Shown here piece by piece: positions 44,237-55,328 of a DNA stretch of 64,000 nucleotides; the stretch's first letter is position 1, and every line of letters begins with the position of its first letter. This stretch comes from Aquatica leii. Its lineage: Eukaryota > Arthropoda > Insecta > Coleoptera > Lampyridae. Under the pieces are notes generated by a model. That model was not told the DNA's origin and searched no databases. It saw only the letters and a list, made by a program, of their open reading frames with translations. Location: the NCBI GenBank assembly GCA_035610365.1, contig CM069433.1:186690760-186754759 (forward strand). Direction: 5' to 3'. The position numbers were made by a program, and so were the translations under genes.

Positions 44237-44335
44237 CACGGTATTACTGCGCCTCAGTTTCCACACACTGCCGCATGGTGTTGATGTGGTGAATTCCTAC
44301 TATATCACGGCGTAATAATGCCTGTTCTACAAACA
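44237..44335. promoter_or_regulatory. Element A right subterminal motifs and terminal repeat
   Basis: CACGGTATTACTGCG (44237-44251) and CACGGCGTAATAATGCCTG (44307-44325) match the motif seen five times at the left end (25115-25244). The inverted terminal repeat CTGTTCTACAAACA follows and abuts (TA)n. Confidence 0.6.
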
Positions 44336-44353
44336 TATATATATATATATATA
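44336..44353. repeat. (TA)n between Elements A and B
   Basis: A TA run that directly separates the end of A from the start of B (GGAATTACGACGTAGTCGC). Confidence 0.9.
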
Positions 44354-44367
44354 GGAATTACGACGTA

Positions 44368-44628
44368 GTCGCACCAAATTAGAAGATATATCGCCGTTCT
44401 CGCACCAATATATACGTTGTCGCACCAAATCGTGGTGCGAGAACGTTTTCACTCATATTTGGGGTCTATGTCATGTTAGTAGTCTATACACCAAATTTCA
44501 CGATGGTGCGACATAGACGATATATCGGAAAAAGGGCAATTTTATGTGAAAGTCTAGATCACGAGGGGTCGTTTCTGTCAAAATTTTTTATAAGAAATCG
44601 TACTCGCACCACTACGTTCTCGCACCAA
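44368..44628. promoter_or_regulatory. Element B left subterminal motif array
   Basis: Seven copies of TCGCACCAA or its inverse: 44369, 44400, 44420, 44433 (inverted TGGTGCGAGAAC), 44504 (inverted TGGTGCGAC), 44604 and 44620. The flanking bases also repeat (GTCGCACCAA and TTCTCGCACCAA forms). A transposase-binding role is inferred. Confidence 0.6.
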
Positions 44629-44639
44629 GACAAGGTCAA

Positions 44640-45298
44640 CTAGTTTTATTCGTTTCCGCAAAAACGGCTTAACCCAACTACCTGGAATAAGAACCATGCA
44701 AACTAAAATTGTTTTCGGTATTACTTTTTCTGTAGAATATGTAATACCTACTTAGTTGATTTTAAATAAACTCACTTTTTACCGTTACATTTAAAAATTC
44801 TATTTTTTTTTATTCAAACATTCGTAGTTAGTAGTAATTTTAGCTAATAAAATATAACTGTTTTAGTTTTCGTATTTATGGATTTACTTATAATCAAAAC
44901 AAATAAAAAATGTTACTTCCAAAATATCGATCGTGCACAAGTTGTTACACATTAAATAATAGTAATTTAAAAGAAGAAAAATTGAGAAAAGCTTTATAAC
45001 TTAATATGTTAGTATTTTTTGGAGAATTTATTGAGTTATTGAAGGTCAAAATTTTAATGCAGATACGATTGATACAATTGCATTGTAACAGTAATAATTG
45101 AGTTTAAAAATAATTTGAATTTTGTTTTGTTCGTATGGTTTAGTTAACTTAACGTACTCATTTATTATGCTTAATTTTTACATGTAACAATTGTATAAAA
45201 AATTTTGAAATTTATCAATCACGCAAACTTTTTTTAAAATTGAATTCTATGAATCCAGTGATTAAAAATAATATATTACTTCAATTTATTTATTGTTC
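44640..45298. other. AT-rich DNA holding part of the duplicated unit
   Basis: 45050-45200 recurs at 52103-52250 in the same orientation, sharing the GCATTGTAACAGTAAT stretch. No gene recognised. Confidence 0.6.
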
Positions 45299-45502
45299 TT
45301 TTTAAAGAATTTTAAATCGCCTTATCTTGTTAAAAAAATTAACGTGAAAGTACCTTTAGAAAAAAATCAATACTATGACCTTGCTTCTTTGTTTTGCATC
45401 GGCCACTATTTAACAAAGAACAATCCTGTTTCAGAAGCTGAACGTTTGGTATTTCCAAAACTAAAATTATATAAAATTAAAAAAAGATATCTTGGTTTTT
45501 GA
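45299..45502 (+). CDS. Possible terminal exon, unidentified basic protein
   Basis: After an acceptor-like TTCTTTTTAAAG the frame is open for 67 codons: NFKSPYLVKKINVKVPLEKN, QYYDLASLFCIGHYLTKNNP, VSEAERLVFPKLKLYKIKKR, YLGF, then a stop. It is Lys-rich and matches no known family. Partial decayed copies of its QYYDLASLFCIGHYLTKNN segment follow at about 45555 and 45630, which suggests a repeated protein module. No upstream exon was found, so this remains a weak call. Confidence 0.25.
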   Translation, partial: FLKNFKSPYLVKKINVKVPLEKNQYYDLASLFCIGHYLTKNNPVSEAERLVFPKLKLYKIKKRYLGF

Positions 45503-45700
45503 TTGCCTTTCTTTGCGAATTGTAATTAAGAATGTTGTTAGGTAACTACCGCAAGAAAAAAAAATCAATACTTTTACGTTTCTTCTTTGTCTATCGGTTG
45601 CCATTTATCTTGTTAGACAACTGCTGTTAGAAAAAAATGAATATTTTTCAAATTTTTTCTTTGTCGATTGGTTACCACTTAACAAAGAAGTACATGCTTT
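45355..45700 (+). repeat. Three degenerate tandem copies of an exon-like module
   Basis: Each copy runs AGAAAAAAATCAATACT...TTCTTTGT...ATCGG(T)TNCCA(C/T)TTA...: one at about 45358-45425, a second at about 45552-45620 and a third at about 45628-45695. The first is coding-like and open; the others carry stops and indels. Confidence 0.5.
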
Positions 45701-46090
45701 AATAATAAGAAAGCAGCTACTTTTAAAACATAGTATTCCCTAGAATTACAATAAAATAAAATTTAAATTATCAAATAAACTACGCGAAACAGGAACCGTA
45801 TAGTGTTAATTACTGAACCTCTTCTTAAAGTTTGCACTGCACTTATATTATCAAAAAATAAGTACACTATTTTTAATTATGATTCAAATTTAAGAAGTAT
45901 TTTTGTACTTAAATAAATGTGTATGTCAAAATAAAAAATGTCACTATAAAAATTGTACCTATTGCATGTGTACTTCATAAGAGAATCGTAAACAAATATT
46001 AAAATTAAATATTAAATTTAAGATCAGTTTATAGTCAACGAGTATTTCCTAATGTTTTATACGTTATACTGAATTGTAAAAGACGTAAAC

Positions 46091-49000
46091 CACTGTTGCC
46101 AACTGTTTGAAAACTTTCCCCCTAAAGCAATTTCAATTTATTTCAAAACCCACTAAATTCAAACTAAAACTCCCCAACTGCGACACAAGTACATAATTTT
46201 CAATACAATAATTATTTAGTAATATTAAATATTACAATGGTATTATAATTAAATAAATATCTGATTCAAATCCTCCAAACAATAAACTGTAAATTCAATT
46301 ATTTTATATTTTATTTCATTGACTTACCAGCGTAAGCTTTGTTTTTTTTTTCAGGAATAAATAAAAACAATACATTTTAAAAATAAGTCAATAATAAGAC
46401 ATTTATTGATATTTGATTATTTAAATTATATTTAAATATTAAAATTTTATTCAACTAATTTAAGCAATAAATTATATTAAAATACGAAAACAGTTTAATT
46501 ATCTTTGACAGATTGCTTAAATAGCTGATTCATTTAAAGCTAAGAATAAATCATCGGCTTCTTTTTGCTCCTGTTGAGAATTTAAATCTTTAGAATCATA
46601 CATTTTAACGTTAAATAATTTTAACATATTAGGAGATGGATTAAAATTAACGCATGAACCATAATTTTTTTGTATACTAAATCTTATCATCATTAAATTT
46701 TGGAGCAAATCTAACGAGAGTTTGTTTCGTAGCTTACTCTTAACAATACTGTAAGTTGAAAAAGCGCGTTCCACACTAGCATTTGAAATAGGCACAGTTA
46801 GTAAAGCCATTGCAAACTTTGCGATGTTCCCAAACCTTTTATGTCCAGCAGAATCAGAATCATCATAAACTTCGCTATAAAATTCCACTGAAGTATTGAC
46901 ATTAGACCATGACTTATTTTGCAGTTTATTCCACTCAGATTCAACCTCGTCTTTATTACCGTACAATGCAGTCCTATCAAAACTCTTCAAAACTTCATTT
47001 AAACTAGGTTTAGCTTGAGATGTAGCTACTTTTGGGTGAAGATTAGCCATCATTTTTAATACATTTAAATTATCAGGCAATCGACCTTGGATTTCACTTG
47101 CTAAAACACACCAGAAGTTTTTACATCGTTCTTTAACATCTGCTAAGTCTGTTGGATTTAGACATTCAGCAATAGATCGAAATTCATAACTGAAGTTAAG
47201 GGATGAAGTGTGCATCAAATATGGCGCAAAATCAAAGTTAACAAGTTCACTATCTCTTATTTTTTGTAACTGAGCTGGAACAACAATTTTTTGAAGTAAA
47301 CTCTTAAACATTAAAAACAAATCTTCAAACAATTTCGTTGGTTCAATATTATCACTTTGAAATAATACATTCAATTGCGTCACTATTTTTAATTCGGATT
47401 TTAAAAATATTAAAAAAGCTTTATACGGTAGACGAGACATTGTATCATGCAATTGAGATGCTGCATAGCATTCTTTTTCATTGAGCATAAAATAAGTCTT
47501 CAACTCTTCCCATTGATGAATAATAGTTTCAATAGCATCACATCTTGCAAGCCAACGAGTACCACTTAAGCCTTGAATTTTTTTTGAGTTTCTGCTATTA
47601 TTCATGGTTTCGTACAAATCTTTATACTTTTCTACGCGCTTAGGGCTATTAGAAAAGTAATTGTGAGCTTCACGCACAAAGTATTCAAGTCGATTTGGTA
47701 AGACAGCAGCTGCCTTTTCAGCGCAAAGATGAAGTGAATGACAAACGCATCTCATAATTATTAAGTCACTTAATTCACGTTTAAAAATAGCAGTAACTGA
47801 CTGATGTTTTCCGACCATCACACTCGCGCCATCAACACCAATACCGACCATGTTTTGAATTTTTAAATTGTCTGCTTCTAACTGAGATTTAATCTCTGAA
47901 TGCACAGATTTCGCGTCACAATCCACAATTTTAATAAGTCTGTAGAAGGTTGTTACAACCTGTTTTTTTTTTATTGAAAAAAAACGCAACATAATGCACA
48001 GTGTTTTTTGAGTAGAGCAATCAGTGGTTTCATCAACAATTATGGAATAAGGGGAGTCTCCAATTTCTTCAATCAGATCTTGCAGCATACATGGACCAAG
48101 AACATTTTTAATAAGCATCGTGCACTTTGTTCTGTGAAGTTTTAATTTAGACAAAGTATCTGACAGCGGGTCTAACTGCGGCAACATCTCAATTATATGA
48201 TCGACAGTTTTCAACGAGCAATGCTCAGCAATAAATGCAGCAATCTTCAGTTCAGCAATCTTTGTTTTTTCAGTGACAACAGGTTTGAATGTTGAATCCA
48301 GTTTTTTTGTTTTGAGCGCTGATTTCTCCATTAAAACACGATTTTGATGTTTGTTTGTTTTTGAATGGTCAATTAAGCCTTTTCTATGACATTTTAACGA
48401 TGTTCGACAGTACTTGCAATAAGCTTGATCGATTCGTCCAGAAGAATCCGGCCCAATCCAGTCTGTAGAAAAAAATATCTACTTTAGTTCACATATTTTT
48501 AATATTTATGATTAAATGAAAATAAACAAAAAACATTGCAACTTAAAAAAATTGACTTTTATAAAATCTAGATGGTTTTCTGAGAATGTAATAGCTGTAA
48601 TATATTTGTCGGACGAAAAGAAATGAATGCCTATTGACAAAACAATGTATATTTGAAAGAAAAGAATGATTAAATTGTAGAATTGTATTGTATTATTATT
48701 CTGTAATTATATTCGTTTTTATTATTAAAGAGATAGGCAATTAATTATAAGGATAAGTATATCTTGTAATTATAAACGTCTAAATATTCATACATACCTT
48801 TAAGTTCATCATCTCTTTCCCACTTTTTAGTATATTTTTGAGAATAAATTGAAGTTTTTTCTCTCTTTGGCATTGTAGTTTTATAGGTCTAACCATTAAC
48901 GTTTACATTAGTCATAACAAATAATTCAGCGGTCAGCTGTTACGATTTATATATAGACATATGCATCAGCACCATCTAGCAACCATTAATAGTATCATTT

Positions 49001-49194
49001 GATCAATTCAAATTTTTTCATAAACTTTTATTGAATACAAGTATGGAGTATGGAGAGTAGTGCAATTAAAAAAAAATACACATTAAAATTTTATCCCTCA
49101 AAATACCCCCAAAAAATTCTTCTCCCTAAAAAACTCCCTGTATAGATTTTTTCCCCCTAAATTTAGGGGGAAAACCCCCAAGTTGGCATCACTG
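46091..49194 (-). mobile_element. Intact hAT transposon with 8-bp target duplication
   Basis: The element is 3104 bp. The terminal inverted repeats are CACTGTTGCCAACT at 46091 and, on the minus strand from 49194, CAGTGATGCCAACT (12 of 14 match), followed on both sides by TTTCCCCCTAAA-type subterminal sequence. An exact 8-bp duplication, ACGTAAAC, flanks it (46083-46090 and 49195-49202), the standard hAT target size. It contains one complete spliced transposase gene and lies within Element B's duplicated region, so it is younger than that duplication. Confidence 0.95.
46517..48873 (-). CDS. hAT-family transposase, two exons, 673 aa, intact
   Basis: Exon 1 is 48873-48798 (MPKREKTSIYSQKYTKKWER...), the intron 48797-48463 (AAAG/GTATGT to TTCTACAG) and exon 2 48462-46517; the joined length is a multiple of three with no stop. 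An N-terminal BED-type zinc finger, CKYCRTSLKCHRKGLIDHSK with TNKH, binds DNA. The catalytic core shows SPYSIIVDETTDCSTQK (first Asp), GIGVDGASVMVGKH (second Asp region), MRCVCHSLHLCAEKAA and GLSGTRWLARCDAIE. The C-terminal hAT dimerisation region is ALLTVPISNASVERAFSTYS then IVKSKLRNKL, with the catalytic Glu in ERAFS. It would cut and paste the surrounding element. Every hallmark is present, so it may be active. The intron is inferred from splice signals and frame. Confidence 0.93.
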
Positions 49195-49202
49195 ACGTAA
49201 AC

Positions 49203-49849
49203 CCTTAGCAGCGGTTCTTGTGTTGTCGCGTTTACATTATTATAGCTTAACAAGTCATTCATTCTTAAAACTGGAATTGAGTAAATTGAGTCGTAGAAAA
49301 TAAATTGTTTAAATAAACGTTGTATATAATAAATTTTTTGGAAATTTCTCTTTCATAACTTTTTGGTATAATTAATAATTTATAAGATATTGTTCATTAA
49401 CGTTGCTAAAAAAGTCACGTGATAACCGTATATCTTAAAACTAAGCCTCAGATCGAAAAATTGCTTAAACAAAACTTGTGTACATTTGCATTACAATTAA
49501 CTTTTATTTGAAAAAAAAAATGTTTTTTTGAAAGTATTCTAAAAAAAACCGTTCTTCAGATATTGTGTTTGCACACGGCCGACCACAAAACAGAATTTTT
49601 TTACTTAATTATAATTTACTGACTTTATTTTGCCGAGAAATGTGAAAAAATGTGTTAAAATTTTTGATTTAGAAACCGTCCTTAACCACACGATGTAGAG
49701 TAAAAAAACTCTTTTTTAACTTTAATTGTGCGAACGCTATAAAATCGAGATAGCCTTGAAAATACAGAATCAACGTTACTATAACATCAATTTTGTATAA
49801 ATAAATTCTAATTATGCCATATAATTTTAAAAAAATAGTCTAATAATTT
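49203..49849. other. AT-rich DNA between the hAT and the duplicated unit
   Basis: Continues the Element B sequence interrupted by the hAT. No gene recognised. Confidence 0.5.
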
Positions 49850-51760
49850 GGTAATAAATTTGAATGACGAATTTAAGACGTTTTAATGTATTACAATGTT
49901 AACAATAACAAAAAATAAATCAAAAGAGAGAGCGTATTAGCATTATATACAATGGTATTAGTTATATGTTTCTTGTTTATGACAAATTTAAACTTATTTC
50001 TCTGTTTTATTTTGATTTTTTTAAAGTAGTTTTGTTAAGTATTAGTTGTTCTACTTATGTACACGTACTTTACTTTAAAATCTTTATGCAGATACAAAAT
50101 GTAAAGTATTAAAACGGTGCTCCACTTTGTAATGTTTTTTCATAATTCCTTTTGATAATTAGAAATACTATCAATGCCGAATGACTTTGTTTTTTTCGAG
50201 TCATATTTTGATAGAGAGATTCAAAATTTGTAGTTGTTTGTTGCTTTTACAAATTCAAATGTGTATACCAAATGTTTACAGATTAAAAACTTGTTATACC
50301 TATTGTGCGATGGGCGTAAAAAGAATTATTTATTGCACTATCTATTTATTGTTCTATTGTTTACAAGGCGACGTTAGTTACATTTGTACCGAAATTTTCC
50401 GTCGTCATAAAATTTTTATTTTAATTTATAAGACGTGCAGAAGCAATGCTAATTATTTGTTATGTTATAAAGTGCCATTTTTTTGTTATAGTGCAAATAG
50501 CTAAATTTGTATTTAACAAATTCTAATTACCGCATAAGTACGGTATACGAAAAAAACCAATGTTGGTTTAGTACAAGGTGATTTAATGTACCTGATATGT
50601 AAAAATAAGATACATTTAGGGTTGATATTAAATATGGCGTCGTTGAATGCAGAAATGCAATTTTAAAAAACAAACATTCGTATTTCATTGTGCATTTTAA
50701 AACAGCTAAATTATTAATGTTGTTAATATTTAACACATCAATTATTAAGCGATTTAAAATTATTAAATTCTATTAATAATGTTTAATCCTAGGTATATTT
50801 TAAAATTTTAATGACGGACCGCATTATATACAAAAAATATTTTTTGTTTAAGTAGTTCTTAAGCAAATACAAACAATCTGTACGTGATCACAAGTTTTAG
50901 TTATTTATTTCTTATTTCCTATGCTTCATTAAATGATGTTATAATCCGTTAAGTATCGCTTAGATGTTTTTATAAATTACTTAAAAAATTTGAAACGATC
51001 TTAAACAAGATTTTTAAATTAGACTGTAACTGATCTTTACACGCAGAAAAAATATGATAAAAGTTTCATATCTTAATACTTTAGCACTCTTTGAACGTTC
51101 CTTATGTATGAATGAGCAGAAATTTAATTTATTGTTGTGTGGAAACAAATTACAATTTATCATTAAACAAAAGTAGCTTAATTGCTACATTAACAAAGAT
51201 TTAAAAAATTTCGAATAAATTTTTATTAGACTGTTCATTTTGCTTAAATGTGTAAAAATTAATCTATAAACTAACACTAAGAATAAAATTTTATAACTTG
51301 AAAAATTATTATACTGATCTGAAACATTACTCAATTTCATATAGTTGTTTATAAAATAATTATTAAAATTAAATGCATATGAAATAATCGTTTGTTACCT
51401 AACTTTTGTTCCCTTAATAATTTTTCCACTCATATCTAAATAATATGTGGAAAAATGTTAAATAATGTTTATGCAAGTTCTTATAAATTTGATTGCATAT
51501 AAAAGATGCAATGATTCTTTTGATACGGTAATGTTTTTGTTAGAATGTAAATAATACACAATTTACAGGTAAAAAGAAAGCAATAGTATCTTTTCTCTAA
51601 CAAAACTTTAAATTTTCAACTAATGGCACTTTCATATTCAGGCAATTACAAAACATTCAATTTATTTAAGAGTAAAGAGATACAATTAAAATATTATTCA
51701 AGCTTAGTCTTATCAGTTTTTTTTAATTATCTTCTTTCTCTTGAACATCGCATAAGTGCA
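49850..51760 (+). repeat. Element B duplicated unit, copy 1
   Basis: Matches 53208-54300 in the same orientation, with small changes and one deletion of about 0.5 kb in the other copy. Landmarks in both: TTGAATGACGAATTTAAGA, TTTGTAATGTTTTTTCATAA, ATGACTTTGT and CACTTTCATATTCAGGCAAT. Short open frames in it (for example 50181-50504) are not preserved in the other copy, so I do not call genes. Confidence 0.8.
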
Positions 51761-52102
51761 TTTAAAATTAAAATCTTTACTAATTTTGGATATAAGTTTT
51801 AATTAATTGTATTACATCGATGTACGTTGAAATACAATAAACACATCGTATTAAAAGTATTTTGCCCAAAAAGTTCATTCATGCAAAAACAAAAATTAAG
51901 TAAAAGAATTAGATAAAATATGCAACAAAAAGTTTGCTGTAAGATAGTATACCCTAGTTACTTATGAACCTTAGCGTCAAATTCAATCATTATTAATTAA
52001 TTTTTATAAAATACAGTAGCATATTAAAATTGGTAAACAAGATTAAAAGTTAAAGAAAAAGTTTTAATCAAACGATACAATTATGGTATTCAAATTTTAC
52101 TA

Positions 52103-54340
52103 ATTTTAATGCAGATGCGATTGATAAAATCGCATTGTAACAGTAATGATGGAGTTTAAAAATAATTTAAATTTTTTTGTTCATATGTATTCGTTAACTT
52201 AACGTACGTATTTATTATGCTTAATTTTTGCATGTAAAAATTGTATAAAAGCAATAGACTTTATAAAATTGAGATAAAGTTACAAATACAATCACCAATA
52301 ATTTGTAGTAAATAGACAGTCAAAACAGAGAAAATGCAATTTTAAAATTTTCGTATCTCTTTAAATAAAAAACATGTATTGGATAATTCTAGTGTTCTTT
52401 TTTCTTATGGCGTAAATCAATCTAGCAACAATATATCAGACAAGATGTAAATTATATTGTATCCGGAATTGTATTGTTTTGAACAAGGACGATCGTTAAA
52501 TTTCATTTACATGGGGTTATACTAATCAGCTCAGGTAATTGAGGAAATACTGAAATAGAAGAAGGAAATGAATTCTTTATTTTTTGTTAAATACTATAAA
52601 CAATTACAATTAGATAATTTTACCCGTTGGCAAAAAACTAATAACGCAAAGTACATAATTACTAACGCTTACTTTACTTTACAGAATTTTATAGTTTTCT
52701 TTGAAAAACTTATTTTGATCATTTAAAAATTAATAACTGACAATAAACCATTTGACTTGAAAATAAAAGAGATAAAATATTAACGTATGCAATAGCAAAT
52801 TTGAAATCTAAAAATCAGTTTACAAATTAATGCAATTTATAAAACTTTTTGACCTAGGTGAAACAAATCCAAAGTAACAGTAAAATTTAAAAACTTTGAT
52901 GGATGATAACTTCAGAACGAAAGTACAGTTATGTAGGTATAAAATATGCAATAACGTAATAGCTAAAACTCTGGGCGTAATAAGAAATTTGTCTCCCATA
53001 TTGAAGAAGCATTTGATAAATTTGTCGTCTACCAGTTAACACAAAACCTTGAATTTTTATTTTTAGATTTTTATTATTAGATTTTTGAAACTATTCTAAA
53101 AAATTGATTTGGCCCTTCTAGAAACTACATTTGTTTTCATAAGGATTGTGATCAAAAACTAATCAAATCTCCGCTTTTATAAAAAACTTTATAAAAAAAA
53201 TATAAAAATAAGTTGGTAATACATTTGAATGACGAATTTAAGATGTTTTAATGTGTTACAATGTTAACAACAACAAGAGATAAATTTAAAAAAAGTATTA
53301 ATTGTGGTACCTATGTACCTTAATTTCAAAATTTTTATGCAGACACAGATGCCAAAATGTAAAGTTTTAAAACGCTACTACACTTACACTTTGTAATGTT
53401 TTTTCATAATTCTTTTTGGTAATTACAAATATCGTACTATCAATGTCGAATGACTTTGTCTTTTTCTGATTCATAATTAGATCACATTTTTGATAGAATC
53501 TAAATTTTTAGTTGTTTGTTTAGATGGTTGTGGTTTTTACAAAATCTAATGTGCGTACCAAATGTTTCAGATTAAAAACTTATTATACCCATTGTGCCAA
53601 AGTGTAGAAAGAATTATTTATTCCTTAATCTATTTATTGCCCTATTGTTTACAAAGCGGCATTTTGCTTATTTTAACCGTTACACAATTACACCTGTAGC
53701 GGAAATTTCCGTCGTGATCAAATTTTTATTTTATTTTATGAAGTATGTAACGCTAATTATTTTTTACGTTATAAAATTATTTTTTCCTGTTATACTGAAA
53801 ATAGATAAATATATAAAATGTTTATGTTCTTGTAATTGACAAATTCTAATTACCGTATAAGTACAGTATAAGAAAAAACCAACGTTACCTGATACGTAAA
53901 AATAAGATAAATTTAAGGTTGATATTAAATATAGTGTCGATGAATGTAGAAAATGCAATTAAAAAAACAATCATGTTTCATTGCACATTTTAAAGCAGCT
54001 AAAATATTTCTGTTTTTAACATTTAACATTCCAATAATTAAGGGATTTAAAACATTAAAATCTATTAATTATGTTTAAACCTACCTATATTTGAAATTTT
54101 AATGATTGACCGGATTATATACAAAAAATTGATAAAAGTTCCATATCTTAATACTTAACTTTTAATTATTAGGTAATGACACTTTCATATTCAGGCAATT
54201 AAAATATTCAATTTATTTAACAATAAAGAGACGTAATTAAAATAATACTCAAACTTAGCCTTATCAGTTTTTTTTTGGAATACATGATAAGTTAAAGAAC
54301 ATTTAAATTTAAAAACCAAAATAAATTAAAACATGACAAT
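52103..54340 (+). repeat. Element B duplicated unit, copy 2
   Basis: 52103-52250 matches 45050-45200, and 53208-54300 matches 49850-51735, in the same order. So a unit starting near 45050 was tandemly duplicated. Copy 1 is longer because it took the hAT and because copy 2 lost internal sequence. Confidence 0.7.
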
Positions 54341-54567
54341 TCTAAAATAAAATCATTGTAATAAAGCAAGAAACAAACCAAACGGTTAAATAAAAGAAAT
54401 TCCAATATCCTAAATACGAAACGTATTTGCAGTTATTTTTAAATACTATTATGCATTGTTACATTTTATACCTTGAAAAACCTGTTTGCCATGCGGTGAC
54501 CGACTAGTAAACTCCGCTCAGAATTATATATATGGTGCCAATACGCATATATAATTTTTGCTATATA

Positions 54568-54652
54568 TTGGTGCGAGAACTACTTGTTAAACTTAAAAAT
54601 TCCGGGTGCGTCGTCGTAGATTTATATTTTGGTGCGACTACGTAGATTTTCG
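54568..54652. promoter_or_regulatory. Element B right subterminal motifs and terminal repeat
   Basis: TTGGTGCGAGAAC (54568), a diverged GGGTGCGTCGTCG (54604) and TTGGTGCGACTACGTAG (54629-54645) are inverse forms of the left-end motifs. The last is part of the terminal inverted repeat. Confidence 0.6.
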
Positions 54653-54653
54653 A

Positions 54654-54680
<27 letters not shown>
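54653..54680. repeat. (TA)n at the right border of Element B
   Basis: About 13 TA units ending directly in TTTACCCTTT, the right copy of LINE-C's target duplication in Jockey-A. Confidence 0.9.
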
Positions 54681-54687
<7 letters not shown>

Positions 54688-55328
54688 TTTACTAAACAGA
54701 AAAAGTAAACTATCTGCTAGAAATAAATTAAGAATATACACAGCCTTAAAACGGCCTACATTAACTTATGCAGCGGAAACGTGGCTACAAACTATCACTA
54801 CAAATCATGAAAAATTACAAGCAGTGCAGAATATAACTATTCTAAACTGCCTACAAGCAAGGTGGTACCATGCAAACGTAATGCTACACCGAGATGCGGA
54901 TATTCCCCCCCTTGCCCAACACATTAAAGATATGACTGAAAGAACACACGAAACAATGAACAATTATCTAAATCCCACCATCAAAAGAGTTTTGGACTAT
55001 GATGCAGATCATAACAAAAAATATAAAAGACCCAAAGTAGCCTTAATAACCTTAACAATAGCTGACTGTGTGCCCCAAGGCAATTAAACAGGATGGACTA
55101 TCACGGTGACAGAATCCTTCGAGTGCGACGCGAGGTTATCCGAGTGTACGTTTTTACTTAACGATACCAGCTTAACCCTTTACTTTACTTGACTTATTTT
55201 AGTGTAGTGTATATAGTTCTTGTTTAGATTTTAATTGTTTGCGCAGAATTAGTGTACATAATTATTCTTTAGACTTTAGTTATAACCTACATTGTGAGAG
55301 TTGTTAATAAATCTTTTCACCAACCTCC
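54681..55328 (+). pseudogene. Jockey-A ORF2 C-terminal part and 3' UTR
   Basis: The frame opens on the sequence that ended at 20890: YPLLNRKSKLSARNKLRIYT, ALKRPTLTYAAETWLQ, HEKLQAVQNITILNCLQARW, ADIPPLAQHIKDMTERTHE and a stop after CVPQGN at 55087. This is the usual Jockey ORF2 tail (P-L-L-N-R-K-S-x-L, then LTYAA, then a LQxxQN block). The stretch is open for about 135 codons. The 3' UTR runs to about 55328 and ends beside AACAACACTA, the probable right copy of the target duplication in PLE-2. Confidence 0.88.

Larger units (their letters stand above)
25103..44335. mobile_element. Element A: 19.2-kb segment with inverted repeats inside (TA)n
   Basis: The left end is TGTATGTAACAGCGGAACTATTGCG. 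Read inward from the right end (minus strand from 44335) it is TGTTTGTAGAACAGGCATTATTACG, a gapped inverted repeat. Both tips abut (TA)n. Short motifs of the type CGGNACTATTRCG are repeated near both ends (25115-25244 and 44237-44325). The segment lies in the TA tail of LINE-C, so it arrived after LINE-C. Inside are fossils of other transposons (Tc1, piggyBac, Mutator/YqaJ type, an unnamed family, MITEs) and one possible small spliced gene. I cannot name its transposase or superfamily. An alternative is that the two ends belong to separate insertions. Confidence 0.55.
44354..54652. mobile_element. Element B: 10.3-kb segment with inverted repeats inside (TA)n
   Basis: The left end GGAATTACGACGTAGTCGCA continues CCAAATTAG. 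The minus strand from the right end reads TTCGAAAATCTACGTAGTCG, then CACCAAAATATA; ACGTAGTCGCACCAAA is shared exactly. Both tips abut (TA)n. TCGCACCAA motifs are repeated at both ends. Without the hAT insertion it is 7.2 kb. Much of the interior is a tandem duplication of one AT-rich unit. No transposase is recognised in it, so it is either a non-autonomous element or one with an unknown or lost protein. A possible exon lies at 45299-45502. Confidence 0.6.

Noticed and set aside
25103..44335. Element A as a Maverick/Polinton
   Set aside because: No protein-primed DNA polymerase B, retroviral-type integrase, packaging ATPase or capsid motif was found, and Polinton ends with 6-bp duplications are not seen.
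50181..50736. Open frames on both strands in Element B's repeat unit
   Set aside because: The matching region of the second copy (53594-53958) does not preserve length, start or frame, so selection for protein is not indicated.
25103..54652. Elements A and B as Helitrons
   Set aside because: No RepHel helicase motifs, and the ends have inverted repeats. No 5'-TC, 3'-CTRR tip with hairpin was recognised.
25103..54652. Integrated large DNA virus or bracovirus-type segment
   Set aside because: No viral core gene was recognised. The recognised coding remnants are transposon-derived.
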